A stretch of 64,000 bases of DNA, taken from Verrucomicrobiota bacterium (GTDB lineage Bacteria > Verrucomicrobiota > Verrucomicrobiia > Opitutales > UBA953). Positions 45,055 through 53,688 of this stretch are shown here, piece after piece. Numbering within the stretch: the first letter of the stretch is position 1; each line of letters opens with the position of its first letter. Under the pieces are notes generated by a model. It saw nothing but the letters and a program-made list of their open reading frames with translations. It was not told the DNA's origin and made no database searches. A program made the translations under genes and the position numbers. Location: NCBI GenBank assembly GCA_003569205.1, contig BGOK01000008.1:38021-102020 (forward strand). The letters are read 5' to 3'.

Positions 45055-45084
45055 AATATAGGTAGAAGACCCGGGGGGTGTCAA
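45055..45084 (-). promoter_or_regulatory. Consensus-like sigma-70 promoter for the Sel1 gene
   Basis: On the minus strand TTGACA (45079-45084) is followed by an 18-bp spacer and TATATT (45055-45060). It lies in a locally AT-rich 230-bp spacer and points at the Sel1 gene and the genes after it, possibly including hsdM-hsdS-hsdR. Confidence 0.8.
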
Positions 45085-45214
45085 GTCGGTTTTTTCTTCC
45101 GAACACAGATTATTAAATATTAATCGTTGTTTTAATTCCGAATGAATTTCGTTAAATAAGGTTTTAGGGAGCTGTAAAGACGGGAAATTCGGCATTTTAC
45201 GTCGATTTATGAGG

Positions 45215-47695
45215 TTAGGCCGCCGCAGACAGCCGGCGGGCGTCCTCCAGACGGTTCAGACAGGCTAGGAAGGACGGGGCCGTGTCTAGGGGGTGCAGGA
45301 TCGAAAACTGGACGGGGGTATTGCCCGGATGCTCATCAAAGAAGATGCCGACCCCCGAGTGGACATCTAGGCCGAGCTCCCGCCCGAAGATACGCCCCTG
45401 CCCTGTCACCAGGCGCACGATACCGGACTCGAGCATGAGGGACTTGCTGAGGAATTTGGCGCACGTGTTGTCCTCGCCGAGCTTGGTGACGAGCAGAACA
45501 GGGAACGCGCGCTGCGGGTCGCGGATGGTACGGATCAAATCAGAGACCTCATCTTCTTTGCCAACGGGCTTGTAGCCGAGTTCGACGTGCCCATCCAGAG
45601 AGCCGACGGCAGCTTCCCAAGGGAAGCAGCGTGCCTTGAAATCGTCATTCGATTGGCAACAGCCAATGAGGCTATCGACGCGGATGTCGAAGTCGCCGTA
45701 TCCTAGGTCGACGATGAGCACCTCGTGGGAGATACGCGCATTGGCGAACTCGCCCGTGATGACGAAGCGCGCGCCGTGCTTTCCGTCGAGCACCTGGGGG
45801 CTATTCATCTTCAGGAAGCGCGCAAGATTGCGCGAGACCGCGAGCGCCACATTAAATGCGGTAGCGCCTGACCCCATACGTTCGTTGACATTAATGCGCA
45901 TGGACGAACGCAGCGCGCCCAAGTCGTCGAAGCACCACTTCTTCTCGGCTACATCAAACCACGGGTAATTAGAGGAAGGACAATGGACCTCGCGAACAAA
46001 GTTGTAACCCTGCCCTAGCCCGGCTTTCAACTTACGTGCGAACTGCGATCGGGCCTTGTTCGAACCATGGACCAGAATGAAGTCCATCGGGAGCTCTAGG
46101 GGCTTCCCCAAGCTGAGCGCGTAGTGCATCAGCGAACGGGAATCCGCGTGGCCGGAATAGTACGCCGAGAGGTCGGCAAGGTTGATCTTAACGGCATCGG
46201 CTGGCTCTTTCCAGAAACTCTTGCCGTCAGCGAGGCGGAACGAGAGCGGCGGAAGCGTGGAACGCTCGACCATCGTATAGCCGGCGATTTCGCGGAGCTG
46301 GCTGCCTAGGGATTGCTCAGGGGAATAACCGCAGAGTAAGACCGTCGCCTGGGGGTCCTTCGAGTGCTTCATGATTTCTCGGCAGACACGGCCTTGCAAA
46401 GACGTCCCAGACCCGGCGATCACGATGGTGAGCCCCTGCCCTTCGACGGCATCGCCCCAATTGACGACCACCTTACCGTCTTGCGTATCATGTTCCTGAC
46501 GCGGCTCAGCCGTAGCGGACAGAAGACGCTGAAGGAGGGTAAGGCCGCCGAGCTTGACGATACGGGCATGGGGATTGAGCCAGGCGTACTCGCCGGAGCC
46601 CTTCTTCTCGGCGTAGGCGTCGCGCAGGACATCCGCGTACTGCATGGCGAGCTGCGACTCGACGTTTAGGACCGGAATATGGTCACCGGAGAGGCCAGTC
46701 GCTCCACGCATCGATGCGAGGACCATATAGATGTCCGCGAGTAGGTCGGTCGTGCGCCCCAGGGAGAACGCTGGGACGATCAGGCGGGCCTTCGGGCCTT
46801 TTGACACCGCTTCCTTGATGACAGCTGCCAAGGCCTTGAGGCGCTCCTCACCCAGTAGGGTTGCAGGGTCACGATCATCGCGATCGCCATAAGTAGCCTC
46901 GAGCACCACCACACCCGAGTAAGACGTCGGAAGCAGGCGGGCAGGCGAGAGTCCACCATGGGCAGCCGAATCCGTTACCGGTCCGATATCACCCGAGAAG
47001 ATGATGTCCGCGTGGGACTGACCCTTGGCCATGGACATCAGACGAAGGGCCGCACAACCGATGAGGTGCGACGTGGGCGTGAAGGAGTAACTAAGACCCT
47101 CAGCCCCTTCGACCCGGAAGAGTCGCCCATGGGAGGCGGTGGACTTGCGGTCCGGGCAGACAAACAACGTCGGTAGAAGATCCCAGAGAGCCTCGTCTCC
47201 ATCCTGGGGTTCCTGGCGATTCATCGAATCCCGCAGGCTGATAACCGTGAGTTTGGACGTGACGTCGGTGCAGTAGATCTTACCGCGGAAGCCGGCACGT
47301 AGCCATGCGAAGAGGTTACCGACATGGTCGGCGTGCGCGTGCGTCAAGAAAACGGCGTGCAAGGCATTGGGGGGAATCGGCAGGCTTTCGACGTCGTTGG
47401 CGAGAGGATCGCTTTCGCCCTGGAGTATGCCGCAATCGACTGCGAAGCACTTACCGCTGGCGGAATGGAAGACGAAGTGGGTGGAACCGGTGACCGTACC
47501 GCAGGCCCCGAACGGCTTATAGAAGAGCGGCGAGGTCGGGAGCGTGTGGTGGGCCGGCAAACCCAGCTGCATTGAGCTGGGGGGCGAACCGACGTCTGCG
47601 ACGCCGAGGTTCTTGGGGGTGCTCATCTGTGCGATCGTCTTGGACGAATCGAGCAGGTTGGAGAGCGATTGGAGGTGCGACATAGGGATGTGCAT
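45215..47695 (-). CDS. Beta-CASP metallo-beta-lactamase nuclease with extra C-terminal domain
   Basis: An 826-residue protein. The metallo-beta-lactamase core has FLTHAHADHVGNL (HxHxDH), SHLIGCAALRL and IIFSGDIGP with VVLEATYGDRD. The beta-CASP insert follows: PAFSLGRTTDLLADIY, VLLCGYSPEQSLG, YYSGHADSRSLM and FILVHGSNKAR. These are the metal and RNA/DNA-binding motifs of CPSF-73/RNase J-like nucleases. Residues about 570-826 are an additional domain, rich in beta structure, not recognised. Candidate starts are 47695, 47683 and 47626. Unlike ordinary housekeeping family members it sits between HsdM/HsdS-like genes. Confidence 0.88.
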   Translation of the reverse strand: MHIPMSHLQSLSNLLDSSKTIAQMSTPKNLGVADVGSPPSSMQLGLPAHHTLPTSPLFYKPFGACGTVTGSTHFVFHSASGKCFAVDCGILQGESDPLANDVESLPIPPNALHAVFLTHAHADHVGNLFAWLRAGFRGKIYCTDVTSKLTVISLRDSMNRQEPQDGDEALWDLLPTLFVCPDRKSTASHGRLFRVEGAEGLSYSFTPTSHLIGCAALRLMSMAKGQSHADIIFSGDIGPVTDSAAHGGLSPARLLPTSYSGVVVLEATYGDRDDRDPATLLGEERLKALAAVIKEAVSKGPKARLIVPAFSLGRTTDLLADIYMVLASMRGATGLSGDHIPVLNVESQLAMQYADVLRDAYAEKKGSGEYAWLNPHARIVKLGGLTLLQRLLSATAEPRQEHDTQDGKVVVNWGDAVEGQGLTIVIAGSGTSLQGRVCREIMKHSKDPQATVLLCGYSPEQSLGSQLREIAGYTMVERSTLPPLSFRLADGKSFWKEPADAVKINLADLSAYYSGHADSRSLMHYALSLGKPLELPMDFILVHGSNKARSQFARKLKAGLGQGYNFVREVHCPSSNYPWFDVAEKKWCFDDLGALRSSMRINVNERMGSGATAFNVALAVSRNLARFLKMNSPQVLDGKHGARFVITGEFANARISHEVLIVDLGYGDFDIRVDSLIGCCQSNDDFKARCFPWEAAVGSLDGHVELGYKPVGKEDEVSDLIRTIRDPQRAFPVLLVTKLGEDNTCAKFLSKSLMLESGIVRLVTGQGRIFGRELGLDVHSGVGIFFDEHPGNTPVQFSILHPLDTAPSFLACLNRLEDARRLSAAA

Positions 47696-47775
47696 GGATG
47701 GTTTTTGGGACGACAGCTCACGCTAGCTCTCAAAGTGAGAACTATAGAAACCGTCGAAATGGTTGGATTAAGGGA

Positions 47776-49578
47776 TTAGTTGCCGGGTTGGCGCGAAGGC
47801 TTGGAGGAGGACGTTGTTTTAAACAAAGGTGGGAGACCGAGCTGGGCGCGCGCCTTGATCAAGGCAGCCTCGGCGTCGACGACTGCCTGATGGCATTGAG
47901 CAAGACGGGCTTGGTGATCCGCGGCTGGCTCTTCAAGCCGGTCGCTAATTAAGAACTGGCGAGGACGGAGGTCGACCTGTCGGCCATCGACCTCGGCAAA
48001 AACGGAGTTAGGGACAAGGGCGGCGACACCAGGAACAGCCAGTCGATCAAGGCAGATCTTCGAAACGGCCGTGAAGAACTCGGTGGTAAGGACTGCGGAA
48101 CGAGCACGGCGATAGCCAAAGACCGGCTCGCTGACGGACGGGCGGGCGACCCTGTTGACCGCCTCGTGATCTGTGGCGTCCACGAAAAGGATTGGTTCGT
48201 CTTTTTTACGACCTTTACGGAAGACAAGAACGGCGACGCGCTCATCAGCGCCATCTACACCGCGGGGAAGTTCTACCACCAGATCCAAGCGGCCATGCTC
48301 AACCGCTTGGGAGCGGATGCGGTCGACCTGAGGCGATTTGAATAGGTTACGAGCCAAGACGACAGCGATGACAATTCCGGATTCGTTGACCGTGGCCAGG
48401 GCTTCCTTAATCAGTTCGTAGGTGCGGCCTACATCGGGCTTCCTAGCTTGTTCCTGAATCGACTTGAGGGCTCGTTGCGCCTCGTAGAATTCTTGCTCAC
48501 GAGATTCCCGTTGTTGCTGTAAATTGCGAAGCTGGTCATCTATGTAACGCATAACTTCCTCACGTTCCTTGCGAAAATCCGCCAAATTAAAGCTTGGATT
48601 TTCGCGTGCCTTCTTCTCGGCCGCCTCGAAGCGAACCAACTCATTTTCGCGTGAGTGTTGAGCCTTATCAAGGCGATGCTGAAATTCGACACGATGCCAA
48701 GACGCACGTTGTTCTGCTTCTTCGGCCTCTCGCAATTGTTGGCGGATTGCTGCGGCCTGCTCTTCGTCGGTATCCATCTCAAGAGAATGGACGAGGGCAA
48801 CATCGATAGGACGGCGTTCGGCGTTCAGTGCGAAACTATACTTTAGCGGATCCCCTGCACGGACGTACGCCGATGCCGCAGCGGGATGTAGCTGCAAGCG
48901 AAGCCAAGAAATGATGGCGAGTTCCCCCTCGGTCTCTTGCCCGAACGCATGGATGCTATCCTTATCCGTTAGGAGTTTGGCGAGCAAAGTCCCAGTGCCG
49001 CAGGACATATCCAACACCCCGCTGCCCGAGGACAGGGGGCAAAGCTTTGATAGAAGCACGGAGAATTCTGCGCCGGGGCGGTTAACTTCCTCATCCACGG
49101 CGCCGCGACCTCCATTCAGGATTACCTCGACGATATCGGCAGGCATGCGGGGGTGCTCCTCGAACATTCGCTTGGGATGTGCCTGGCGCTCTAATTCAAG
49201 AAGCAGGCCGAGTGGCACGCGCGCCGAGGACATATCGCGAGGTGTGAACTTAATTTCTTGATCAAAGCCAATGGCTTCCGAATTCAATGCCACGAATTCC
49301 TTGAACAACTTCTGGCCATGAGCTGCGGTCTCCGCCGGAGTAGCTTCCTTGGATGCAGCACCGTTTACCAGTTGTCGGATTGGCGAAACATGAGAAATCG
49401 ACAAAGGGAATTGAATCACACAGTCTTCTTTCTTCTTTCCCTGTTGTGCGTGCCAAAGAGCATCCATTGCGTAGAGCTCTGCGACGAGCTTTCGGTCAAA
49501 TTTCGCGATGTAGCCGGCTAACTGATAGGCGACTACCTGGCTGGAGGGGATAGACCCCGCTGAAAACGAATTACTCAT
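47776..49578 (-). CDS. HsdM-like protein lacking the catalytic NPPF motif
   Basis: A 600-residue protein starting MSNSFSAGSIPSSQ. The SAM-site equivalent is VLDMSCGTGTLLAKLL and the next strand is FGQETEGELAIISWLRL, as in HsdM. Where HsdM has (D/N)PPF, the sequence reads IDVALVHSLEMDTDE, so motif IV is missing. A charged coiled coil of about 110 residues (residues 275-385, such as EEAEQRASWHRVEFQHRLDK) follows at that point. The C-terminal fold returns to HsdM-like sequence (GIVIAVVLARNLFKSP, RLDLVVELPRGV). It is predicted to bind DNA or SAM without methylating, which is inference. Confidence 0.82.
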   Translation of the reverse strand: MSNSFSAGSIPSSQVVAYQLAGYIAKFDRKLVAELYAMDALWHAQQGKKKEDCVIQFPLSISHVSPIRQLVNGAASKEATPAETAAHGQKLFKEFVALNSEAIGFDQEIKFTPRDMSSARVPLGLLLELERQAHPKRMFEEHPRMPADIVEVILNGGRGAVDEEVNRPGAEFSVLLSKLCPLSSGSGVLDMSCGTGTLLAKLLTDKDSIHAFGQETEGELAIISWLRLQLHPAAASAYVRAGDPLKYSFALNAERRPIDVALVHSLEMDTDEEQAAAIRQQLREAEEAEQRASWHRVEFQHRLDKAQHSRENELVRFEAAEKKARENPSFNLADFRKEREEVMRYIDDQLRNLQQQRESREQEFYEAQRALKSIQEQARKPDVGRTYELIKEALATVNESGIVIAVVLARNLFKSPQVDRIRSQAVEHGRLDLVVELPRGVDGADERVAVLVFRKGRKKDEPILFVDATDHEAVNRVARPSVSEPVFGYRRARSAVLTTEFFTAVSKICLDRLAVPGVAALVPNSVFAEVDGRQVDLRPRQFLISDRLEEPAADHQARLAQCHQAVVDAEAALIKARAQLGLPPLFKTTSSSKPSRQPGN

Positions 49579-49581
49579 GAC

Positions 49582-50235
49582 TTAGGCGCGAATGCCGACG
49601 TGGCGACAAAGCTCCGCATTGTTGGTTTCGGCTTCTGTTTCTGCTAAGGCTAAGCGGGCCTGGCGAAGAATGCGGGCGGCAGAAGATGCCTCGGCAATCG
49701 CGACTTGTTCGGCAATAGGTAGCAGCGGCACCTGAAGGCTTCCAACCGTTTCCAAGTTATAAAGACTAATGGCCGACCCGCGGGAGGCGGCAGCCATGTG
49801 CTGGCGGGCGTATTCTGTTCCCAGTAGCCATGCGAGGAATTGGGGAGATAAGCCTTCTCCGCCCTTTCGCTCACAGGTGAGCGTGTGGCAGAGTGGACCA
49901 GCGAGGAGAGGAACTCCCCCAGTGAGCTTGGTAGGATTCCCATCCAATAAACCAGTGACGAACTCACCGCGCGCCGAAACGACCACGTTGCCTTCCTTAA
50001 GGGCATGGCGAGCGACCACCTCTCGGGGGAGTGCGATGAGGGGGGTCTCCACCTGGAGGACTCGACCAGCAAAGATCGAGGCAGGCGAAAGAACACGGAC
50101 TTGAACGAGGTCGTCGGAGCCGGTGACTTTCTTTAGGTCACGGGCTGGCATACCGGAGCGCAGGATTACCTGCGTGTTTAAAGGCTGAAACGGTTTTTTC
50201 ATAGCGCGGAGGACGGTGAGGTCTGCCTTGAACAT
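49582..50235 (-). CDS. HsdS-like single-TRD protein (second)
   Basis: About 217 residues starting MFKADLTVLRAMKKPF; the frame is open to an ATG at 50340, but the sequence before 50235 is AT-richer and unlike the family. Features are HALKEGNVVVSARGEFV, LAWLLGTEYARQHM, and the TRD end ETVGSLQVPLLPIAEQVAIA followed by a helix. It is 3 nt upstream of the HsdM-like gene and starts the long minus-strand run. It probably targets the HsdM-like protein to DNA. Confidence 0.72.
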   Translation of the reverse strand: MFKADLTVLRAMKKPFQPLNTQVILRSGMPARDLKKVTGSDDLVQVRVLSPASIFAGRVLQVETPLIALPREVVARHALKEGNVVVSARGEFVTGLLDGNPTKLTGGVPLLAGPLCHTLTCERKGGEGLSPQFLAWLLGTEYARQHMAAASRGSAISLYNLETVGSLQVPLLPIAEQVAIAEASSAARILRQARLALAETEAETNNAELCRHVGIRA

Positions 50236-50414
50236 GCCAGACCGCTGCCGGACTTCAAGGGCAATTGTGCAGTATCTTTGGTAGGACTGATAGTAATGCC
50301 CGTAGCACTTGGCTTCATCTATTCCATCTATTACCACCATTGCATCATCCCAACCCCAATAAACTGATGTTTTTACCCACTTTTCCCCGGCGTCCCGCCC
50401 TATCTGGCTCCGCC

Positions 50415-50675
50415 CTATCCGGACCAGCCGCTGTTCCGCCAGTCGATCGCAGCCCGGGATGGGAGTAGGTCGGTGCGCGTCGGGAGGTTAGGGACCCGGG
50501 TGCCGTGGTGTTCGTAGTAGTGCCGGCCGTTGGAGAACTCTTCCTTGAGGCGCTTGCTGACGAGGAGGCGGAAGTCGGTGTCGATGGTCAGGTAGCCGGC
50601 GTCGAATAGGGTATGGAAGTCCGAGCGAAGCAGCAGGCCGTTGCCGACTACCAAGGATTCATGGTTAGCCTTCAC
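50415..50675 (-). pseudogene. HNH endonuclease C-terminal fragment
   Basis: About 86 residues: NGLLLRSDFHTLFDAGYLTI gives the conserved N...H of HNH nucleases, followed by VSKRLKEEF and LPTRTDLLPSR. The first His-containing strand (AAHI-type) is missing upstream, where the frame is closed by a stop. A remnant at the edge of the defence cluster. Confidence 0.65.
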
Positions 50676-50756
50676 ATCCGCACCCTAGTCACCCATGCCG
50701 AAGTCATCACCCCGCTCGGCGACCTCGCCCACTTCGCCAATTGGCGGGGTAAAGAA

Positions 50757-50841
50757 AAAGGGGCCACTGCGTGGCCCCTGGGGTTGGTAGCTCTGCGGTG
50801 AGTTTAGTTGCCGCGAGGGCCGTTGCCGCAGTTGTGCATCA
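50757..50841 (-). other. Relic of a small Gly/Asn-rich ORF with its terminator
   Basis: Minus-strand codons 50805-50840 read MHNCGNGPRGN then TAA, matching the end of the small ORF at 55184 (RGNGPRK). A hairpin GGGGCCACGCAGTGGCCCC with a following TTTTTCTTT (50757-50780 region) is a clear intrinsic terminator. The front of the ORF has been replaced by the epimerase fragment. Confidence 0.5.
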
Positions 50842-50993
50842 AACATCCCTGTGGGCACGAACATACCACTCTGCGAAATCGGCAACTGCCTGCTCGAAAC
50901 TGACCTCAGGCTTCCAGCCTAGCAAACTCCTAGCCTGAGCGATATCGGCATGAGTACTAACTGGCATATAGAATGGCAAAGGAGATGGCTTCA
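50839..50993 (-). pseudogene. C-terminal fragment of an NAD-dependent sugar epimerase
   Basis: About 50 residues: THADIAQARSLLGWKPEVSF then EQAVADFAEWYVRAH. This is the typical end of UDP-sugar 4-epimerases/dehydratases. The Rossmann domain is missing and a REP-like element lies 35 nt further upstream. Confidence 0.75.
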
Positions 50994-51043
50994 TTCTACA
51001 CCTTCGTCCCAGGGAATTAGCCAAGCGCTCGGGAAAGGCCCAT

Positions 51044-51136
51044 GGGGTCAGGCCGCTCCCTGTTGGGAGGCGTGACTAGATTCAGAGGTTTCGGCCATAT
51101 TTAGTCACACCCTTAACCATGAAGCGGCCTGACCCC
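51044..51136. repeat. REP-like element flanking the RAYT gene (left)
   Basis: Outer arms GGGGTCAGGCCGCTCC and GCGGCCTGACCCC, with an inner inverted pair (GTGACTA / TTTAGTCAC). It lies 70 bp before the RAYT start, the usual position for the cognate palindromes. Confidence 0.88.
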
Positions 51137-51205
51137 GTTGCTGAGTGGTTCATGTCAGGGGGTATCTACGGTCGATGAAATCGACCTTACTTGGACGATT
51201 CGACT

Positions 51206-51706
51206 ATGGCCCGTCGTCGACGTCTCATCTCCAACCAAGGCGCTTACCACGTCTACAATCGCTCCGAGCTCGGCCAGCCGATCTTCGAAACCGATGCCGC
51301 CAAACAAGTCTTCCTGGAAACCATCCTCGCAACGGCTCAACGCTTCGCCTGGCAGCTTCACGCCTTCGCGATTATGACTAATCACTTCCACCTGGTCGTC
51401 ACCACGCCTCGCGGGAACCTCAGCGAGGGCATGCACGCCCTCCAGTCGGCCTTCGCTAATAAGCACAAGGCCTTCCGCGGCTCAATCGGGCACGTCTTCC
51501 AGTCCCGTTTCGGTTGCGCGCACTACCCAACCGGCCCTTTGGCGGCACGTAAGATCGACTACGTCCACCTCAACCCAGTCCGGGCGGGCATCGTCTCGCT
51601 CGAGGAGTTGAGCGACTATCGCTGGACTAGCTACCGTTTACTCCGACGCCCCATCAACGCGGAAATCTCACCCTCGGACTGGCGCTCACGTCTATGCACG
51701 GGCTGA
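51206..51706 (+). CDS. REP-associated tyrosine transposase (RAYT, Y1_Tnp)
   Basis: A 166-residue protein starting MARRRRLISNQGAYHVYNRS. The HUH metal site is in FAIMTNHFHLVVTTPRG and the catalytic tyrosine in KIDYVHLNPVRAGIV. This IS200-like single-strand nuclease is expected to recognise and move the REP palindromes that flank it at 51044 and 52093. It overlaps the next ORF by 13 nt. Confidence 0.93.
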   Translation: MARRRRLISNQGAYHVYNRSELGQPIFETDAAKQVFLETILATAQRFAWQLHAFAIMTNHFHLVVTTPRGNLSEGMHALQSAFANKHKAFRGSIGHVFQSRFGCAHYPTGPLAARKIDYVHLNPVRAGIVSLEELSDYRWTSYRLLRRPINAEISPSDWRSRLCTG

Positions 51707-52104
51707 GGGACGATTCCCCAGGATGGGACGCCTACGAAGAAAGACTGCGTTTCGTCCTCGCGACCGAGGATCGGCCGGCAACTGACGAAGAATTATTCGG
51801 GCTTGTGCGTAAAGAAAAGGCGGGGCGACGGACGGAGGAGGCCTTTTCGCCGGCCCTCGCCGGGAAAAGTCGTGAACTGTTACTTGCAGAAGAGCACGCA
51901 CGCTGGGAACAGGCCTTCCTGGCTGGCCTCTCCAGCATAGGGCAGACCGAAGAGCAATTGAGCGTGCCGCCTAAGGCGCAGGCCTGGAAAGTCGCTCTCG
52001 TCAGACAAGTGCGTGACGCACACGGGATCAGCACCTCATGGCTAGCGAGACGAATGGGGTTTGGCTCGCCGTCTTACCTCCGGAAACTGCTCTGCTCGAA
52101 CTAA
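51694..52104 (+). CDS. RAYT-linked HTH protein
   Basis: A 136-residue protein overlapping the RAYT gene. The C-terminal part has a helix-turn-helix (VRDAHGISTSWLARRMGFGS), and the rest is charged and helical (EERLRFVLATEDRPATDEEL). It may be a separate DNA-binding partner or a C-terminal extension of the RAYT reached by frameshift. Its stop codon lies inside the 115-bp REP element that follows. Confidence 0.65.
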   Translation: MHGLRDDSPGWDAYEERLRFVLATEDRPATDEELFGLVRKEKAGRRTEEAFSPALAGKSRELLLAEEHARWEQAFLAGLSSIGQTEEQLSVPPKAQAWKVALVRQVRDAHGISTSWLARRMGFGSPSYLRKLLCSN

Positions 52105-52207
52105 GGGGTCAGGCCGCTCCACCATTCACGCGCTCCTAAAACCACGCCTTACAGGGATTTTAAGGAGCGCACTCTACCAAGGAGCGGCCTGACCCCGTGT
52201 TCGGCCC
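52093..52207. repeat. REP-like element B3 (115 bp), right of the RAYT locus
   Basis: Arms GGGGTCAGGCCGCTCC (52105-52120) and GGAGCGGCCTGACCCC (52181-52196). By eye identical over 115 bp to 29102-29216. It contains the last codons of the preceding ORF. Confidence 0.92.
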
Positions 52208-52282
52208 CACCAATCGAGACGGCGCCATTTAGGAACGGGCTTGGGGAGAGGCGGTGGCAGAGGGGGCGGAGGCGTGCTCATG

Positions 52283-53110
52283 TCAGAAGCTTCGGGCGAC
52301 GAGGTAGGCGTAGAAATACAGGGCCAAGATAAAAGCGAGGAAGCCGGAGAAGATCGTGACAAAGAAGATGCTGGGCAGGCCAAGGAAGATGATGCGTACC
52401 GGCCCGAAACCGTGGGCGCGGGCCAGCAGGACCCAGAGGGTAATCATGGAGCCAAGGCGGATGGCCGGAAGGAAGACGATCAGGACCGAAGCGGCCGTGG
52501 TGGGTTCCATCGGCACCATCAGGGCGAGGGCGATCACCAGCAACGAACCCGCATCGCAGATGAAGCGATGAAGTCCGTAGCTCTGCCAGGTGGAGCGCCA
52601 ACCACCGGGCGCGCCGCCGAACATGAAAATCGGGTGTCCGAGGGCCGCGGAAAGCAAGGAACACCCAGCGGGCAAAAGCAGACAGGCGATGAAGGCGAAG
52701 GTGAAGCCGATCGCTTTCATCTGCGCGTAAGGCAACGCGAGATACTTGTTGAACAGGAAGTTTGCGCCCCATGCCAGCAACGGATGTGCCTCCGGGTCGA
52801 TTTGCTGAGCGACCGCCCCTTGTACTTTACCCCAAATGCGATCCGTGGCGGTGGTAGCAGGGTTACAGTTCAGGCAGACGACGAACAGCACCAGGCAGGC
52901 GAAGGCACCCGCCAGGCACCAGACCCACCAGAGTTTACCGCTGGGCGCGGGGGCGGCCTTCGGCGCAGGCGAGGGAGCGGGAGCCGCCGGCTGGGCAACC
53001 GGCACCACGACCACTGGCCTGACCGGCTGAGGGGCCGGAGTAACCGGACTTCGCAGCGGCAACGGCGGCGGGAGATCGGAGGGAAGCGGCGGTGGTTCGT
53101 TATCCCTCAT
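52283..53110 (-). CDS. Yip1-like multi-pass membrane protein with Pro-rich N-terminus
   Basis: A 275-residue protein. Residues 1-57 are Pro/Ala/Val-rich and presumably cytoplasmic; about five hydrophobic helices follow from residue 60 on, with GHPIFMFGGAPGGWRSTWQS typical of Yip1-type proteins. Function in bacteria is unclear. It is 9 nt after the next minus-strand gene and forms an operon of membrane proteins with 53120, 53689 and perhaps 54352. Confidence 0.7.
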   Translation of the reverse strand: MRDNEPPPLPSDLPPPLPLRSPVTPAPQPVRPVVVVPVAQPAAPAPSPAPKAAPAPSGKLWWVWCLAGAFACLVLFVVCLNCNPATTATDRIWGKVQGAVAQQIDPEAHPLLAWGANFLFNKYLALPYAQMKAIGFTFAFIACLLLPAGCSLLSAALGHPIFMFGGAPGGWRSTWQSYGLHRFICDAGSLLVIALALMVPMEPTTAASVLIVFLPAIRLGSMITLWVLLARAHGFGPVRIIFLGLPSIFFVTIFSGFLAFILALYFYAYLVARSF

Positions 53111-53119
53111 GCCTGTAGG

Positions 53120-53686
53120 TTAAAGCGCGTTGAAGAGCTCTTGCGGCGTCATCCAGATGATTTCGTCGCCGTGGCCACGTGGATCGGGACGACCTGCATT
53201 GCAGTAGATGAATCGGTCGTGGACGGCCACGGGCGTAGCCGGAGCAAGCATGCCGAGCACTTCCTTCGCCTGTGAGGACGAAAAGTCGCGCGGAGCCTCG
53301 ATGATCGAGATGATGATGACCACGTCGTACTTTTTACGAATCTTTGCCCGGTATACCTTGATGCCCATCGCTTCGAGGCGTTCCTGCTGCTGTTCGTTCG
53401 CACGTCCCCAAAGGCGGCTATCGCCGCCGAGCGCGTGATATTCCAAACGGCTGGCCCGGCAGCGGGCCTCGATATCCGCCGGCGTAAAGCCGGCGGTCGG
53501 ACGGAAGGCCGGGGCCGAGGCATTGGCCGAGGGTGAGCCGGCGCCATCCGTCAAGCTGCCAAGAATGTAGAGACCCACGAACGCCAACACGGCCAGCGCA
53601 CCGATCGCCGCGAAGACGATGAGGACGATCTTGCCGGCGCCCAGGCCGGGCTTAGCCGGCGACGGCAGAGGCGGAGGCGTTTCCAT
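53120..53686 (-). CDS. Membrane-anchored hypothetical protein
   Basis: A 188-residue protein starting METPPPLPSPAKPG. One transmembrane helix (IVLIVFAAIGALAVLAFVGL) follows a Pro-rich start. The remaining 140 residues are a mixed fold with VYRAKIRKKYDVVIIISII and a small basic end. Not recognised. It lies 2 nt after the upstream gene. Confidence 0.6.
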   Translation of the reverse strand: METPPPLPSPAKPGLGAGKIVLIVFAAIGALAVLAFVGLYILGSLTDGAGSPSANASAPAFRPTAGFTPADIEARCRASRLEYHALGGDSRLWGRANEQQQERLEAMGIKVYRAKIRKKYDVVIIISIIEAPRDFSSSQAKEVLGMLAPATPVAVHDRFIYCNAGRPDPRGHGDEIIWMTPQELFNAL

Positions 53687-53688
53687 GT

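Noticed and set aside
52241..53275. Plus-strand 344-codon frame over the Yip1-like gene
   Set aside because: Antisense to a gene with clear transmembrane pattern and a Pro-rich start; no features of its own.
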